From positions 2,792,001 to 2,856,000 of the forward strand of contig CAIIXF020000006.1 in assembly GCA_903813345.2 (NCBI GenBank): DNA of 64,000 nt, in the 5' to 3' direction. This DNA comes from Owenia fusiformis. Taxonomy: Eukaryota > Annelida > Polychaeta > Sabellida > Oweniidae. Positions 35,818-46,364 of this stretch are shown here, piece by piece. Position 1 is the first letter of the stretch. Each line of letters begins with the position of its first letter. The notes under the pieces are model-generated. The model was not told the DNA's origin. It searched no databases and saw nothing but the letters and a program-made list of their open reading frames with translations. The position numbers and the translations under genes are program-made.

Positions 35818-35831
35818 AAGAAGGGGGGAGA
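35818..35831 (+). other. Polypurine tract of element A
   Basis: AAGAAGGGGGGAGA directly before the 3' LTR, the expected primer for plus-strand synthesis. Confidence 0.75.
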
Positions 35832-36132
35832 TGTAATATAAATAAGAAGAGAAATTTACTACAAGGGCTAAATTGCCTAAATACCAAGTTGTTTTAAAGT
35901 TTACTTGAGTTTTGAAAGGGCTAATTATGCTATAGAGGCCAAACTGGTCAGTTGAGCCCAGGTTGTCCACATGTAAAGACATAGGCAGTTGAAGATTAGT
36001 TTTAGATATAATTTTAGGTGTGCACACTTTAGATAAGTTAGATAATCAAGATAAGTTACAAATTACAAACGAAAGAAACATCTTACCAACAAGGAGACAA
36101 GAACAACACGCTAAGGTTATCTTTCGTTCACA
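35832..36132 (+). repeat. 3' LTR of element A
   Basis: 301 bp; differs from the 5' LTR at one site (AAGGTTATC versus AAGGTAATC). The right target duplication is ATCAG at 36133-36137. Confidence 0.92.
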
Positions 36133-36295
36133 ATCAGATAATTCCAATATTTTGCCAAAAGTGTCATAGTAATACATATGCATCATGTAATAGCATGTCA
36201 GATATTTAATTTTGTTCAGATAATATTTGATTACCTTGTTAGGTGTTGAAGTACTTCCTAGTCACCACCTGTAAATCAGTTCAGGTAATATTTGA

Positions 36296-36457
36296 TTACC
36301 CAATAAGTTGTTGAAGTACTTCCTGGTCCCCTTCATTAACCTGGAGTAGATATGGTGTATCTCCCTCCCCCTGGTATTTAGGCTCACCTAGCGCATCTTG
36401 CATCTTTCTCCAGAACAGCTGCTTCCTGTCCTCATCTTCACTCCACTCCAGGTATAC
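36296..36457 (-). pseudogene. Remainder of TLR copy 2 TIR after the premature stop
   Basis: Beyond the TGA the original frame is still open to the TAA homologous with that of copy 1 (36296-36298). It still encodes the box 3 region and the QVNEGDQEVLQQLIG tail. A single base change therefore seems to be the only lesion. Confidence 0.75.
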
Positions 36458-38632
36458 TCAGGTCTCCAGTAGGGAACGCAGAGTGGGTGTGATCAGCTCT
36501 GGGGGTAGAACATCCACAGGTTCCTTTAGGATCAATATCAAACAGTCTCTACCCCTGGTGGCTAGCTCTCCTCTTGCAAGGTTCATTTCAAATGTGCACC
36601 AGCCACTGCGGAGGAAATTCTGGCTGATGATCAGAATTATTTTGTTGCTTTTGCTGATACTTTCAACTATAATGTCAGCAATGTAAGCACCAGGCATAAA
36701 GTTGCGGTCATCCAGGCATATGTTATAGTTGTATTCATTGTTGAGGTGAGCATATATGTGTCCCAACGCCCAATCTTTGTCCAAGGAGCTATAACTCAAA
36801 AAACCATCAAAGTCAAAATTAATATCAGGATGTTGATTACGTCTCAGTAATGCCCTCAGATGGAGGGCCAGATACTGTATTTTGTACCTGCGTCTATATA
36901 CATATAAGGTTGTAATCATTCCTACTACAACAAGTCCAAAGGAAACAAGCGACGGAATAATTGTAGCTTTCCAACAGTCCCATTTCATATCAGGCAACAC
37001 AATGTCTTTGAACGCTACCTCTGAGCCATTGATGTAAATGCATGCAACCTCTGGCCATTCAAACATAATGCTATTATATGCCTGCATCCATTCTATGAAC
37101 TGGAATGAATCACAGTTACAGATCATTGGGTTCTGTCTGATGTCTATTGTTAGATTCTTGCTTGCTGTTTCTCTTAGTTTATCAATATCCATTCTTGTAT
37201 GTCCATCTATTGTTTGTATGTGATTATTTGACAGATTTAGCAGTTTTAGTGATTTCAGTTCTGTCAGTGTAAACATGATCCTTTCTATTTTGTTGCCACT
37301 CAAGTTCAGAACTTCAAGTCCTGTTGTATCTTCAAATGCATGTGAGTCAATATCTGTAATATCATTGTTTGATATGTCAATGTGTTGTAACTGGGAACAG
37401 TTTCTGAATAGAAGGTGGACAGAGGATTTTGAAGAAAGTTTTGCTCTGTTGTTGGCCATGTCAAGAACTTTCAAACTTTCAAAATATCCAGTCTCACATG
37501 TAAAAAATTCAGGTACAATAATGCAGTTATTGTCATTAAATATAAATCTTTCCAAATTAACCAGGCCTTTGATCGGCTTACCAATGTATGTTAGAATAAA
37601 ACTAGCAGAGGCTTCTATGATCTTAATCCGATGTTCACGTTGTAACTTTATTCCATATGGTAAATGATATGGTGCCATGTCCACTCTGGTCTCTGTGAGG
37701 TACAGCTCTTCAAGTGCTTTAGGAACTGCCCAATAATTTCCACTTAATTCTTCCGATATAGCCATAATAGGGTTGTTCAAATCAAATACCATTCCCGGAA
37801 TGTTATGTTCTATTTTTATCACCTTCAGATATCTCATAAAATAAAATTCAATGAGGAATCCACGAGCAGGTATTGAGCCTTGAATACCATTTTTTGACAA
37901 ATCCAGTATTTCTAATTGTGGCATATATTTCAGTCCTGGAGACTCCAACGCATAGATTCTATTATCAGGAAGACTAAATCTCTTCAAATTGCAATGCTCA
38001 AGAAATTTCATGTGCTTGCTCTTTAATAAAAATGGCATAAATGTTATATGTTCATATGTAATACTTTCTATCGTAGAGTTCTGTAGCCCTTGAAATGCAT
38101 TAAGCAAAGCTATTCTTGAGCCTGGTCGCCCATTTGATTCATCCCCATAGCCTGCCACATGAATTTTATGAATATTCTGTAGTGGTTTGTAAACGAGTGG
38201 GTGAAACAGGTGTGGTTTATATGGATTGTTGCCTATCCTGAGATCCTGTAGATTATAAAGGCCTTCAAAGATATGCTCTCCAAAAACAACTATTTTGTTA
38301 GTACTTAGATCCAACACTTTCAAATTTCCATAAGTCTGTCCAAGCTGGCCATCAGTCAAACTTGATATGCTATTATTGGATAACATGAGTGTTGTAATAT
38401 TCTGTGGCAAATCCAAAGGCAATGACAGTAGGCCTCTAGATGTGCAGTCAGCAGTAAGACCAACACAGTTACACCTCATACAGTCACTTTTGATGTTCAA
38501 TGTGGCATATTTCATTCCATCAAGTCCAGCATGTTTAGAGGAAAATGAATCAGAGTGTCCACAGACTGATAGATATTTTATTAACAGAAATACTGTCAGT
38601 ATGTTCAAAAACATTGTTCCAATATTCCACAT
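36458..38632 (-). CDS. Toll-like receptor, copy 2, TIR truncated by TGA
   Basis: ATG at 38632 gives 724 residues in one exon. Domains in order: signal peptide (about 1-25), LRRNT cysteine cluster CMRCNCVGLTADC (about 49-61), many leucine-rich repeats (LxxLxLxxNxI pattern), LRRCT with CNC (about 500-555), transmembrane helix (about 557-579), TIR from FDGFLSYSS (about 608). TIR box 2 region DRNFMPGAYI is present. The frame stops at TGA (36458-36460), where copy 1 has AGA. The lost 54 codons include box 3 (FW) and the last helix. As family knowledge, TIR domains missing this part usually signal poorly or not at all; a decoy receptor is possible. It is a single-LRRCT (vertebrate-type) TLR layout, antisense within HS2ST1 intron 1. 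Confidence 0.88.
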   Translation of the reverse strand: MWNIGTMFLNILTVFLLIKYLSVCGHSDSFSSKHAGLDGMKYATLNIKSDCMRCNCVGLTADCTSRGLLSLPLDLPQNITTLMLSNNSISSLTDGQLGQTYGNLKVLDLSTNKIVVFGEHIFEGLYNLQDLRIGNNPYKPHLFHPLVYKPLQNIHKIHVAGYGDESNGRPGSRIALLNAFQGLQNSTIESITYEHITFMPFLLKSKHMKFLEHCNLKRFSLPDNRIYALESPGLKYMPQLEILDLSKNGIQGSIPARGFLIEFYFMRYLKVIKIEHNIPGMVFDLNNPIMAISEELSGNYWAVPKALEELYLTETRVDMAPYHLPYGIKLQREHRIKIIEASASFILTYIGKPIKGLVNLERFIFNDNNCIIVPEFFTCETGYFESLKVLDMANNRAKLSSKSSVHLLFRNCSQLQHIDISNNDITDIDSHAFEDTTGLEVLNLSGNKIERIMFTLTELKSLKLLNLSNNHIQTIDGHTRMDIDKLRETASKNLTIDIRQNPMICNCDSFQFIEWMQAYNSIMFEWPEVACIYINGSEVAFKDIVLPDMKWDCWKATIIPSLVSFGLVVVGMITTLYVYRRRYKIQYLALHLRALLRRNQHPDINFDFDGFLSYSSLDKDWALGHIYAHLNNEYNYNICLDDRNFMPGAYIADIIVESISKSNKIILIISQNFLRSGWCTFEMNLARGELATRGRDCLILILKEPVDVLPPELITPTLRSLLET

Positions 38633-38994
38633 TTTGAAAGTTCAGTGGTTTACTTTTTCACTCGTGAACAGTCGCCACTGTCTTGAACTATCATGGCTTT
38701 ACATGCAGTGCTAGCCTTTTAGATTATGTCGTGATCTGCAGTTATTTGACTTAATCTTTACACTCATTCGTTGTTTGGTTTTGTAAGAATGGTAACCAGT
38801 ACAATGGTGATTGTCTGAGTTGAAGTGCTTTTTAGTTTTTGTTTCTAGGAGCAGAACAATTAAAGTTTGTTTATTAGATACCAGAGTCATGACTTTTTTT
38901 AACATGTTGTCCCACAGTGAGCATTAATCGATTCACCCTATTTTGTATTGTATTGTATTTTGTTTACCACCAATGAAGGTGAGCAATACCTCTT

Positions 38995-39250
38995 GGGTAT
39001 ATATAAAAGGTCGTAATTAACGCATGTAATCATGAAAGGCAGATCCAGGAACCCCTCCTTGGAGAGCCCTATATTATTTTATGTGCACTCATACTTACAA
39101 GTACACACCATGGCCTTTTTACGAGTTGTGGACTACTCTACCGCTGAGCTTTCTTCTCAGATAAAGCATGAAATTAAAGATATTTTGGAAAATTTTGATT
39201 TGTCCCTCACTCTGCAAAGTCTGATTCCCAGTCTGTCCAGTTCTCGTTAA
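38995..39250 (+). other. TATA box and short ORF upstream of TLR copy 2
   Basis: GGGTATATATAAAAGG (about 38996-39011) is a strong TATA-like sequence on the plus strand. An ORF of 72 codons begins at 39032 and contains an internal ATG at 39110 (MAFLRVVDYSTAELSSQIKH). After its TAA (39248-39250) the same frame stays open for about 35 leucine- and lysine-rich codons. I do not recognise the protein. It may be a relic of a retroelement or of a gene; accidental frame is possible. Confidence 0.3.
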
Positions 39251-39401
39251 TTGGAATGTCTGGAAGCGAAATTTGCACAGCTAATAGAATTTCTAATCAA
39301 ATTGCTTAAACATTTTGTTCAGTTGCATGATGCATGTGCAGTGAAACTTTGTCATTTTTAAGCATTCTGACATTAAATTAATATATATTTTATTCATTGT
39401 A

Positions 39402-40154
39402 CAGGGTGACTCAAAATAAATGCAACCCATACATTTCTATAACATATAAGAAAAATGCTTCATTTTTCACTCATATCAAGCTGAGGTAATGACAAATTTG
39501 TCCTATAAGTTTGGGTTCTTCCGTTCAAATAGTCTTTTGTGGCTTTTCAAAAAACATGTTCGACATGATCACCTTGACATCGCAGGCACTCCTGAATGCG
39601 GTCAATTTCGCATACACACTACTCTCTTGGGATAGCTCTGATCTTTGCAGTGCTTTCTGTTTTTAGGTGTCTGATTGTCTGGAGGTGGTTTTCGTAAACA
39701 GCAGTCCTTCAGGTAACCCCAGAGATAGAAATCTGTTGCATTCAAGTCAGGGCCCATTAACAGTCACATCTACTGATCAGTTAGATCAAATCTAGTGGTA
39801 CTGAGGAATTTTTAGATGGCTCTAGGGAGACTTAGGGGCACCACTCATGAAGAACAATGGTTCCAACAGGACAGTGCCACCCCACACACTACAAGCCAAT
39901 CATTGGAGTGGCCTGGAGTGGCTGATGCAACAGTTTGAGGATCGACTGATCAGTAGATGTGACCCTGTGTGGGCTCACACATACCCTACTTCAATGCCCC
40001 AGATTTCTCAATTTGGGGTTAATTGAAGAATCATTGTTTATGAAAATCTCCCCCAGACATTAAGACACAAAAATCAGAAATCACTGCAGAGATCAGAGCT
40101 ATCCCAAGAGAGTATTTAATGTCCACGAACATTTTTTTATTTTGGGTCACCCGG
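39402..40154 (+). mobile_element. Decayed mariner-like element (753 bp)
   Basis: Ends CAGGGTGACTCAAAATAAA and (inverted) CCGGGTGACCCAAAATAAA, with TA on both sides (39400-39401, 40155-40156). Around 39850 it still encodes QWFQQDSATPHTT, the DD-containing motif of mariner transposases. The transposase is otherwise frameshifted and deleted. Confidence 0.8.
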
Positions 40155-40524
40155 TATGTTCAAGATCAAGAATAGGGATTTCCATATTGTAATGTTCTGT
40201 TTGAAATCAGGTTGCCTCACAATACTGTGTTACTTATAAACATCTTCGTTTCTGGCACCCAGAGTGTTGTTAATTTGGCCTATAATCACCCAGCTATGCT
40301 GTGTTATAGAATAACACCAAGGGCAGCTTCTATCGCTTATTGGTTGCAAATATCTATGTTTTCACTACACTTTCCTTACAAGTAGTCATTCCTAACAACA
40401 GACAACATTACTGAAAACAACATGCATGAGTAAAAGTATGATTTAGACATGGAAAAGTTTAAAAATTTTCTCACAAAAACAATTTTGGTAATAACAGCCG
40501 GAGAAAAATGCCTGTTGCTAATGA

Positions 40525-40612
40525 AACCGCAGTTTTCAGGTCTGCTATCTATGTACCTGGATGATCTACCACAGTTTTCAGGTCTGCTATCTATGTACCT
40601 GGATGATCTTAC
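40525..40612. repeat. 42-bp direct duplication
   Basis: CAGTTTTCAGGTCTGCTATC and the following bases up to GGATGATC occur twice back to back. Confidence 0.8.
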
Positions 40613-42607
40613 CTGTCATTGAACTCCTGATTGGTTAATCTAGTGCTGTGCAATGCATGTGGTTTCCACATACCTTAATACTGGCCTGGAATCAGAGACA
40701 ACCTATTATATTCCTCATGACCATGAAGTAAATTTTATGGTCTTTCATTAGACATTTTTGGAAAATAACTGGACACATACTTTTTCAGAATTTCCAAGAC
40801 ACTGGAATCATCTCGGTTACCCAGCCATATTGTCCAAAATATTTCATTTCTGAATGAATAATGTTGCTTATAGTTTTGCCATTCCCTTTATCTCCGATTC
40901 TAGCTTCTAGAAAGCAGTATTATTCAAACAGAAGACTACCAGTGGTGTATTTTCTAATTGGTACCTGTAGTGAGAAATAACTATCTCCAGCTTGCAAGCA
41001 GGAGTGTTGCCCATTTCTTAGAATCCAATCTAATAGTAAGTTGCGTCTAACATACACTATTGTTTTCATATGGTTTTTGTACATCTCATTCAAGGCTAGA
41101 TGTGTCTTCTTGTGTGTGTTCAGTGTTTAAGAATTCTAGTTCTAGTTCTGTTTCAGAATGAAACCACGATGCACTCTTTAATGTTGCCCCAACCAAAATA
41201 CATTGCTTGTTTTTAAAGAACCACTGTTATGTAGTGCTCAGGGTAACCCACCCCTTGCTGTTTTGTTATATTGGGAGGTGTGATCATGTTACTTGATTTA
41301 TATACCAAATACCCTTAGATTCAGGCTCTTTTTTTAAAGGTGTTGCTTTGTTAATTTTTTACAAAATCATTTTGTGTTGATATACTGTGGTTGTTGAAAA
41401 CCACCAAAGTTGCTGATAGGTGGCAATATCAATTCTGGAATTATATTGAATAATCTTATTATGTATCCATCCAAAAACACTTACAGTAGATAACAGATCT
41501 CTATATTTTAAATATTGAATGATGATGATTCACACTTTAAATTATGTCAAAGGTATTTGTGTAATTTCATCTAATTTGTGTCTAGAATAATTAAAATAAT
41601 TTTTTGTGGCTCGACTTGGGTTTGGCCTAAGGTTTACTGTTATCTGATATCAATTTTAATTTATGCCTTAAATTTATGAGATGTAAAGGATCATATCCTT
41701 ATAGTAAGGGTAATTTCCCCAATTTTGTTTCAATATTTCCTGTACATTTCCTAGAAACCAGGGTTGGGGAAGGAGCGAGCTCTATTTCCTCCCATTCAAC
41801 AGGGAAACCATTGACAGGCATCCTTACTATACTAAACTTCTCGGTTATATTTTGAAAAATTCAGATTGATCAGATGATTACTCAGATTTGTTGAGGTATG
41901 ATGGTATGTGGCAATGCCAATGTATTGATATGTACCAAGACATGTAATTAATTGCATGTACTTTTGATTAGATTTGATAGGGGGGATGAGTGCACAGTCT
42001 CGTACTAACTGAATGGCTAAAAGGGAATATTGATACATACCTACCTTAAATATACCTATGCACTGAAAATGGTTTGTAGACATGAATGTATAAAGCATCT
42101 CAATAACGTTATTTTTTGCAGTCATTTGCATTTTTCTGTGTAAAAAATGTCTTCATCTTCCAGAATTTTCTTAGCAGATTATTTCCATTCTTGAAATGCC
42201 TGAATTGACAAGTAGGCTGCACTCAAGATCTCAACAAAGCTCTAATATGTCAATATAGTTGACATATTTAGATATCGTGGGATGTTTCCTTATAGGTTCC
42301 CTCTTTTAAGCAAATTTTGATTTTTGAAGTACCTAAAATGTACAATATTGCTGTCACATTCAGAGTGTCTCACTTTTCTTGTCTTGGCAAGAATTAATAT
42401 TAAGGCAGCCATTTTTATGTCACCTCCAGAAGTGTTGATATATTGTTATTGTCTCCAATTATTGTAGCTGGTGTTTGGCAGTTGGTGTCTGTAACAAATG
42501 GCAGGTGGTTACATTTTGAATATTGATGCCTTGTTGATTATAAGGTGCAATGTTGTTCACCATGTGCCTTATTTGATATTTATTCAAAGATTGGTCATAC
42601 AGTATAC

Positions 42608-42775
42608 AATTGTTGACCTCTCCAGAGGTCAACCGGCAAAATTATATATCGAGACTGTAAACCGAGAAACTACTGTTGACTGAGACCGAAGGTCGAGGTC
42701 AACAGTACTTTCAAGGTTTACAGTCGAGGTATATGATTTTGACGGTTGACCGAATGGAGAGGTCTACAATTGTTT
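42608..42775. mobile_element. Foldback element (about 168 bp)
   Basis: CAATTGTTGACCTCTCC at the left is mirrored by GGAGAGGTCTACAATTG at the right. Internal CAACCG, GTTTACAGTC and CAACAGT words are also inverted. Related GTTGACC words recur at about 43100-43165, so the element may be part of a larger decayed copy. Confidence 0.65.
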
Positions 42776-43367
42776 TGTTAGTCCGAAGAAACTAATAATA
42801 CACATATAGACGACAATCATCAATCGGCATGGCTTCATTTCACCATGGACTTCTAACTTATTTGAAGTCCATGATTTCACTTCTTTTCTCCGAACCACGC
42901 CAGCAATGCCAGCAATGCGTACTCATTAGTAAATTAATGTTAATTTTACGTTTCTATTTGTATTTTTGCTATACTTATTACTTGTCATCTAGTAAAGTCA
43001 AAATATCACATTCATCAATGCAAACGTCAGTCTGCCATGTTTTTCTTTAAACATTATGACGTCATATTCCCATAATTCACAAGTGTAGTACAGTAACAAA
43101 TGCGGTCAACAATATGATATCCCATGATGCACAGGTGGGGTACAGGCAAAAATGTTGACCGCTAATTGACCAATCAGATGAGAGTATTCACACTGAGGTA
43201 CTAACAATATTGTTGGGCAGTTCATTAGTACCTGAATGTACTGGATGTTATATTTTGGCTGGCTGTCTTGTACCATTAGACAACATATAGTTAACATGGA
43301 TAGCAACTGGAACCCTATGGTGCACAACTAAGCATCTCTGCAGGCAATTTCTAAAGTAATTCCACAT

Positions 43368-43570
43368 ATTCAGGAGATACATGTTATTTACCAGGAGATA
43401 TGTGTTATTTACCAGTAATATTTACCAGTAGATACATGTTATTTACCAGGAGATATGCGTTATTTACCAGCAATATTTACCAGTAGATACATGTTATTTA
43501 CCAGGAGATATGTGTTATTTACCAGTATTATTTACCAGGAGATATGTGTTATTCACCAGGAGATTCATGT
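43368..43570. repeat. Short degenerate minisatellite TTATTTACCAGGAGATA
   Basis: About ten units of 18-24 bp of the form TTATTTACCAGNAGATAYRTG. Plus-strand frames here are repeat translation. Confidence 0.8.
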
Positions 43571-44189
43571 TGAAATTATCCCCAGCCTGTATTGTTTGAA
43601 AACCTGTGTTAATGCAGATGTTACCAGGAACCATGAGAGCATTGTCAAAAAAACATTTTGAGTATTCTATAGTCTTACAACATGTTTCTGACCCTAACAT
43701 TCTACTTAATTTATTTACCCTAGTCAAGAAATAATATTGGGGGGGGGTATAGTGTACACAATGATACAAGACTATGAATTGGGTAATTTAATAGAGTTTA
43801 GAAAATTCCTTGATTTTGACAGATAGATACATGTCTTTATAGTTACTACTCAAATCTAGTTCTGTTATCATTCATTCAAAAGGAAACAGTTGGCGTAAAA
43901 GACAGGTACGCGTGCTATGTTGTTTATTACTTCATCATTAGAAGATTCTTTGAAAAAACATTGTTTTAACAACTATGTTATCTTCCTGCCAGGTGGAACA
44001 TGCCACATCAGTATAAGAAATGTTTTTGGTTTTGTTTCATCTCGAACTGGGTGACGACTGGAACATGGAAGATTTGAAGCTAAAAGAGAGTGTATGTCTT
44101 TAGCAAGACAAATGTCTTGAATGTGGTGGCTTTTTTATATTTTTTTGTTGAGTCTCAGCCTCAGCTTGGTTGATCTTGCTTTGACTAAA

Positions 44190-44372
44190 CATCCCAGTGA
44201 AACCTGTTTAATCCAAACGTCACTAGAACCAGCCAAAAGTGTTCAGATTTGCAGATGTTCATGTTTCAGTGTTTTTAACATGGAAACATATGGCAGATTA
44301 AGAAATGGGATGGAAAAAGTGTTCAAATTAAAAGGTATTTAGATTAGAGGGGCATATACAGGTTTTACTGTA
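44190..44372. mobile_element. Possible MITE with CAGTRAAACCTGT ends
   Basis: CAGTGAAACCTGTTTAATCC at the left and ACAGGTTTTACTG at the right form an inverted repeat. The interior has GTGTTCAGATT-type words. Related interior words occur at about 62460-62610, and a lone end is at about 54228. Confidence 0.5.
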
Positions 44373-44743
44373 TGTGATTTGTATCTGTCGTTTGTGTACT
44401 GTACAGTAGATAGTACTCCTCAATCCAGGAATGTCTAGGGTAACCTACTCAAATTCTAACTTTTCCCATTGTTATGAACCATGACAGAAAGCTGCTTCTA
44501 CAGCCTAGCTACCCTATTTGTTTATGTATGTTTTATTCCAACATAAATGATGAGTACAATATTATATAAAGTTTAGTGTTAAGATAAATAAGAAAATAAA
44601 ATATAAAATGTTAAGTACAGCAAATTCTGCATTATTTGTAATAATAGCAGGAAGAGTATCAAACTATGATATTGTAAGGTCCCTGTCTCACATGGGTCCT
44701 GTATAGGTATGTATTTGGCACATATTTATATCTCTATTTTGTC

Positions 44744-44808
44744 CATCATGATAAACCATGACATCTCATTTCTTCTCAGGTGAAACAGAAAGATGCTATG
44801 AGTATCAG
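44744..44808. repeat. Short dispersed repeat, copy a
   Basis: CATCATGATAAACCATGACA to GATGCTATGAGTATCAG, matching the inverted copy at 54832-54912, which has 16 more bases inside. ATTTTGTC occurs just before and shortly after it. Confidence 0.6.
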
Positions 44809-44999
44809 TCGAGAATGATTTTGTCAGCCACATCTGTTTATACGTATAGTCTCCAGAAGAGGGGACTGGGATCTACTACATAGTAAATGTAAGAAATGTT
44901 AACATCTGAGCAAAACGTGTCATCCAAGTTTTTCGTCATGATTTGCATATGGATTTCTAACTTTTGCAGGGTATAACTATACCCAGATGCCTCACAGTT

Positions 45000-45104
45000 A
45001 CATAGAATGGAAAGACTACTGTTATGTATAGGTGGTATACAATGTATTACCACATTTCCAGGGAATGGAAAGACCTCTGTAATGTATAGGTGGTATACAA
45101 TGTT
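45000..45104. repeat. Imperfect direct duplication (about 50 bp)
   Basis: GAATGGAAAGAC, then TGTATAGGTGGTATACAATG occur twice, about 58 bp apart. Confidence 0.7.
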
Positions 45105-45669
45105 ATTAGCCAGATCACTCCCATACTTGAAGTCTTTACATTCACCAGATTTTCTTGGTTTCACTAATCAGGGAACTTGATTAGCTGAGCATCTAATCAG
45201 TTAGCGTAAATATTTTCTATACTTTGCTCTACTTCACTGAGGCTCATCTTAATGTTTTGCTCAATATGAAATGAATTAGGGTGTAGGTTATCTCTGATAT
45301 GGTGATTGGGGTGATCCTGTTGCAACAACTAGGACTTCTGGTAGTGGGAGGTACTGGATTGAATCACTTTATAAGTGTATATGTGTCTTCTAAATAGACC
45401 AGTATGACCTGGTTGTTAGGTTAGATACAGCAATGTATATTTATGCAAGACTAGAAACTCATAGAAATATGTATTAATACAAAGCTATTTGCATTGGTGC
45501 ATAGCAGTGTACAATTGTACATAGCAATTTGCATTGGTGCAACTGTGCATTGATGTTTTTTGCAATGTGCATTGATATATATCAATTTGATTTGGTGAAT
45601 AGCAATATGACTTCATGCACACCTATTACCTATTATGTGTGTGTTAGTCAAAACTGTATGTTGGTTTAA

Positions 45670-46364
45670 CCTTTAGCGTGCTGCCGGCAGATTCGTCCGC
45701 CGAGACTAAAATGTCTCTCACAACTGCCGGCGGACCCGTACGCCCGATTTCAAACTTTTAAAAACTCTACTTTTTCGCTCCATTCGTATTGTCCAATTAG
45801 ATTGCCCGATTTATTCAGTGCCTAACATGACTTCCTGTTGACCTAGAAATGGCGATATTTCGAAAAATAATTCTCAATTCAACAATTTAAACAGTGTTTT
45901 AGTCGTTTTTAGTGAACGAATCGTACAAAATGGTGGACAAATACGATCACAACAAAAATGTGGAGGAAATAGATTACGATTTCGAGCTCTTTAGGCTCTT
46001 GGAAGCCGATAATGGTCATCGAAAATAGAAACTAGAATATTTTCTGAATTCAAAAATTGAACATTCGATCGCTGCAAATTCAGATTTGGATTCTGACCAG
46101 ATGAAGAGGCGGAGCGGCGGATTCCGGAGGAGTATTCATGGTATATTTATGCCCAGTCGTGTTAATGTACGAAAAAATTCATGAGAACATTTTTTTTCAT
46201 GAGCCAGGCCACTGTATCTTCCCTTTGTGAAAATTTTATCCAGATTCATTCAGTAGTTATTGAGATATTAATTATTTAGTCCAGGCATATCATTTTTTGC
46301 ACTCTTTGAAAAATAAGCCAGTTGCGTGGGATATATTTGCTGAAATAAGGCAGTATGGTAAAGG
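45670..46364 (+). mobile_element. piggyBac-like non-autonomous element (695 bp)
   Basis: It begins CCTTTAGCGTGCTGCCGG and ends CAGTATGGTAAAGG, with TTAA on both sides (45666-45669, 46365-46368). TTAA targets and CCYTT ends are characteristic of piggyBac. At about 45929 a short acidic frame (MVDKYDHNKNVEEIDYD...) ends at a stop after 31 codons and may be the relic of a transposase N terminus; no catalytic part remains. Confidence 0.82.

Larger units (their letters stand above)
30321..36132 (+). mobile_element. LTR retroelement A (Gag-protease, no polymerase), nested insertions
   Basis: The two 301-bp LTRs (30321-30621, 35832-36132) start TGTAATATAA and end TTCACA; by eye they differ at a single base. 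ATCAG is duplicated at both flanks, and the paralogous empty site is at about 21745-21770. A purine tract AAGAAGGGGGGAGA precedes the 3' LTR. Inside are a long leader, a Gag-protease frame starting at 31832, a mariner insertion (33161-34172) and a MITE (34592-35494). After subtraction of both inserts the interior is only about 3.3 kb and has no reverse transcriptase or integrase. Confidence 0.9.
26298..38800. repeat. Tandem segmental duplication, copy 2 (TLR cassette)
   Basis: This is the direct-repeat partner of 20410-25640, enlarged by a 2.4-kb and a 5.8-kb LTR element. Homology resumes on both sides of each insertion. Upstream TLR sequence remains alignable to about 38800 (GTGATCTGCAGTTATTT in both). 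Confidence 0.85.

Noticed and set aside
38711-38905. Minus-strand 64-codon frame upstream of TLR copy 2
   Set aside because: Lies in the non-coding 5' region of the TLR and is not conserved in the copy 1 counterpart.
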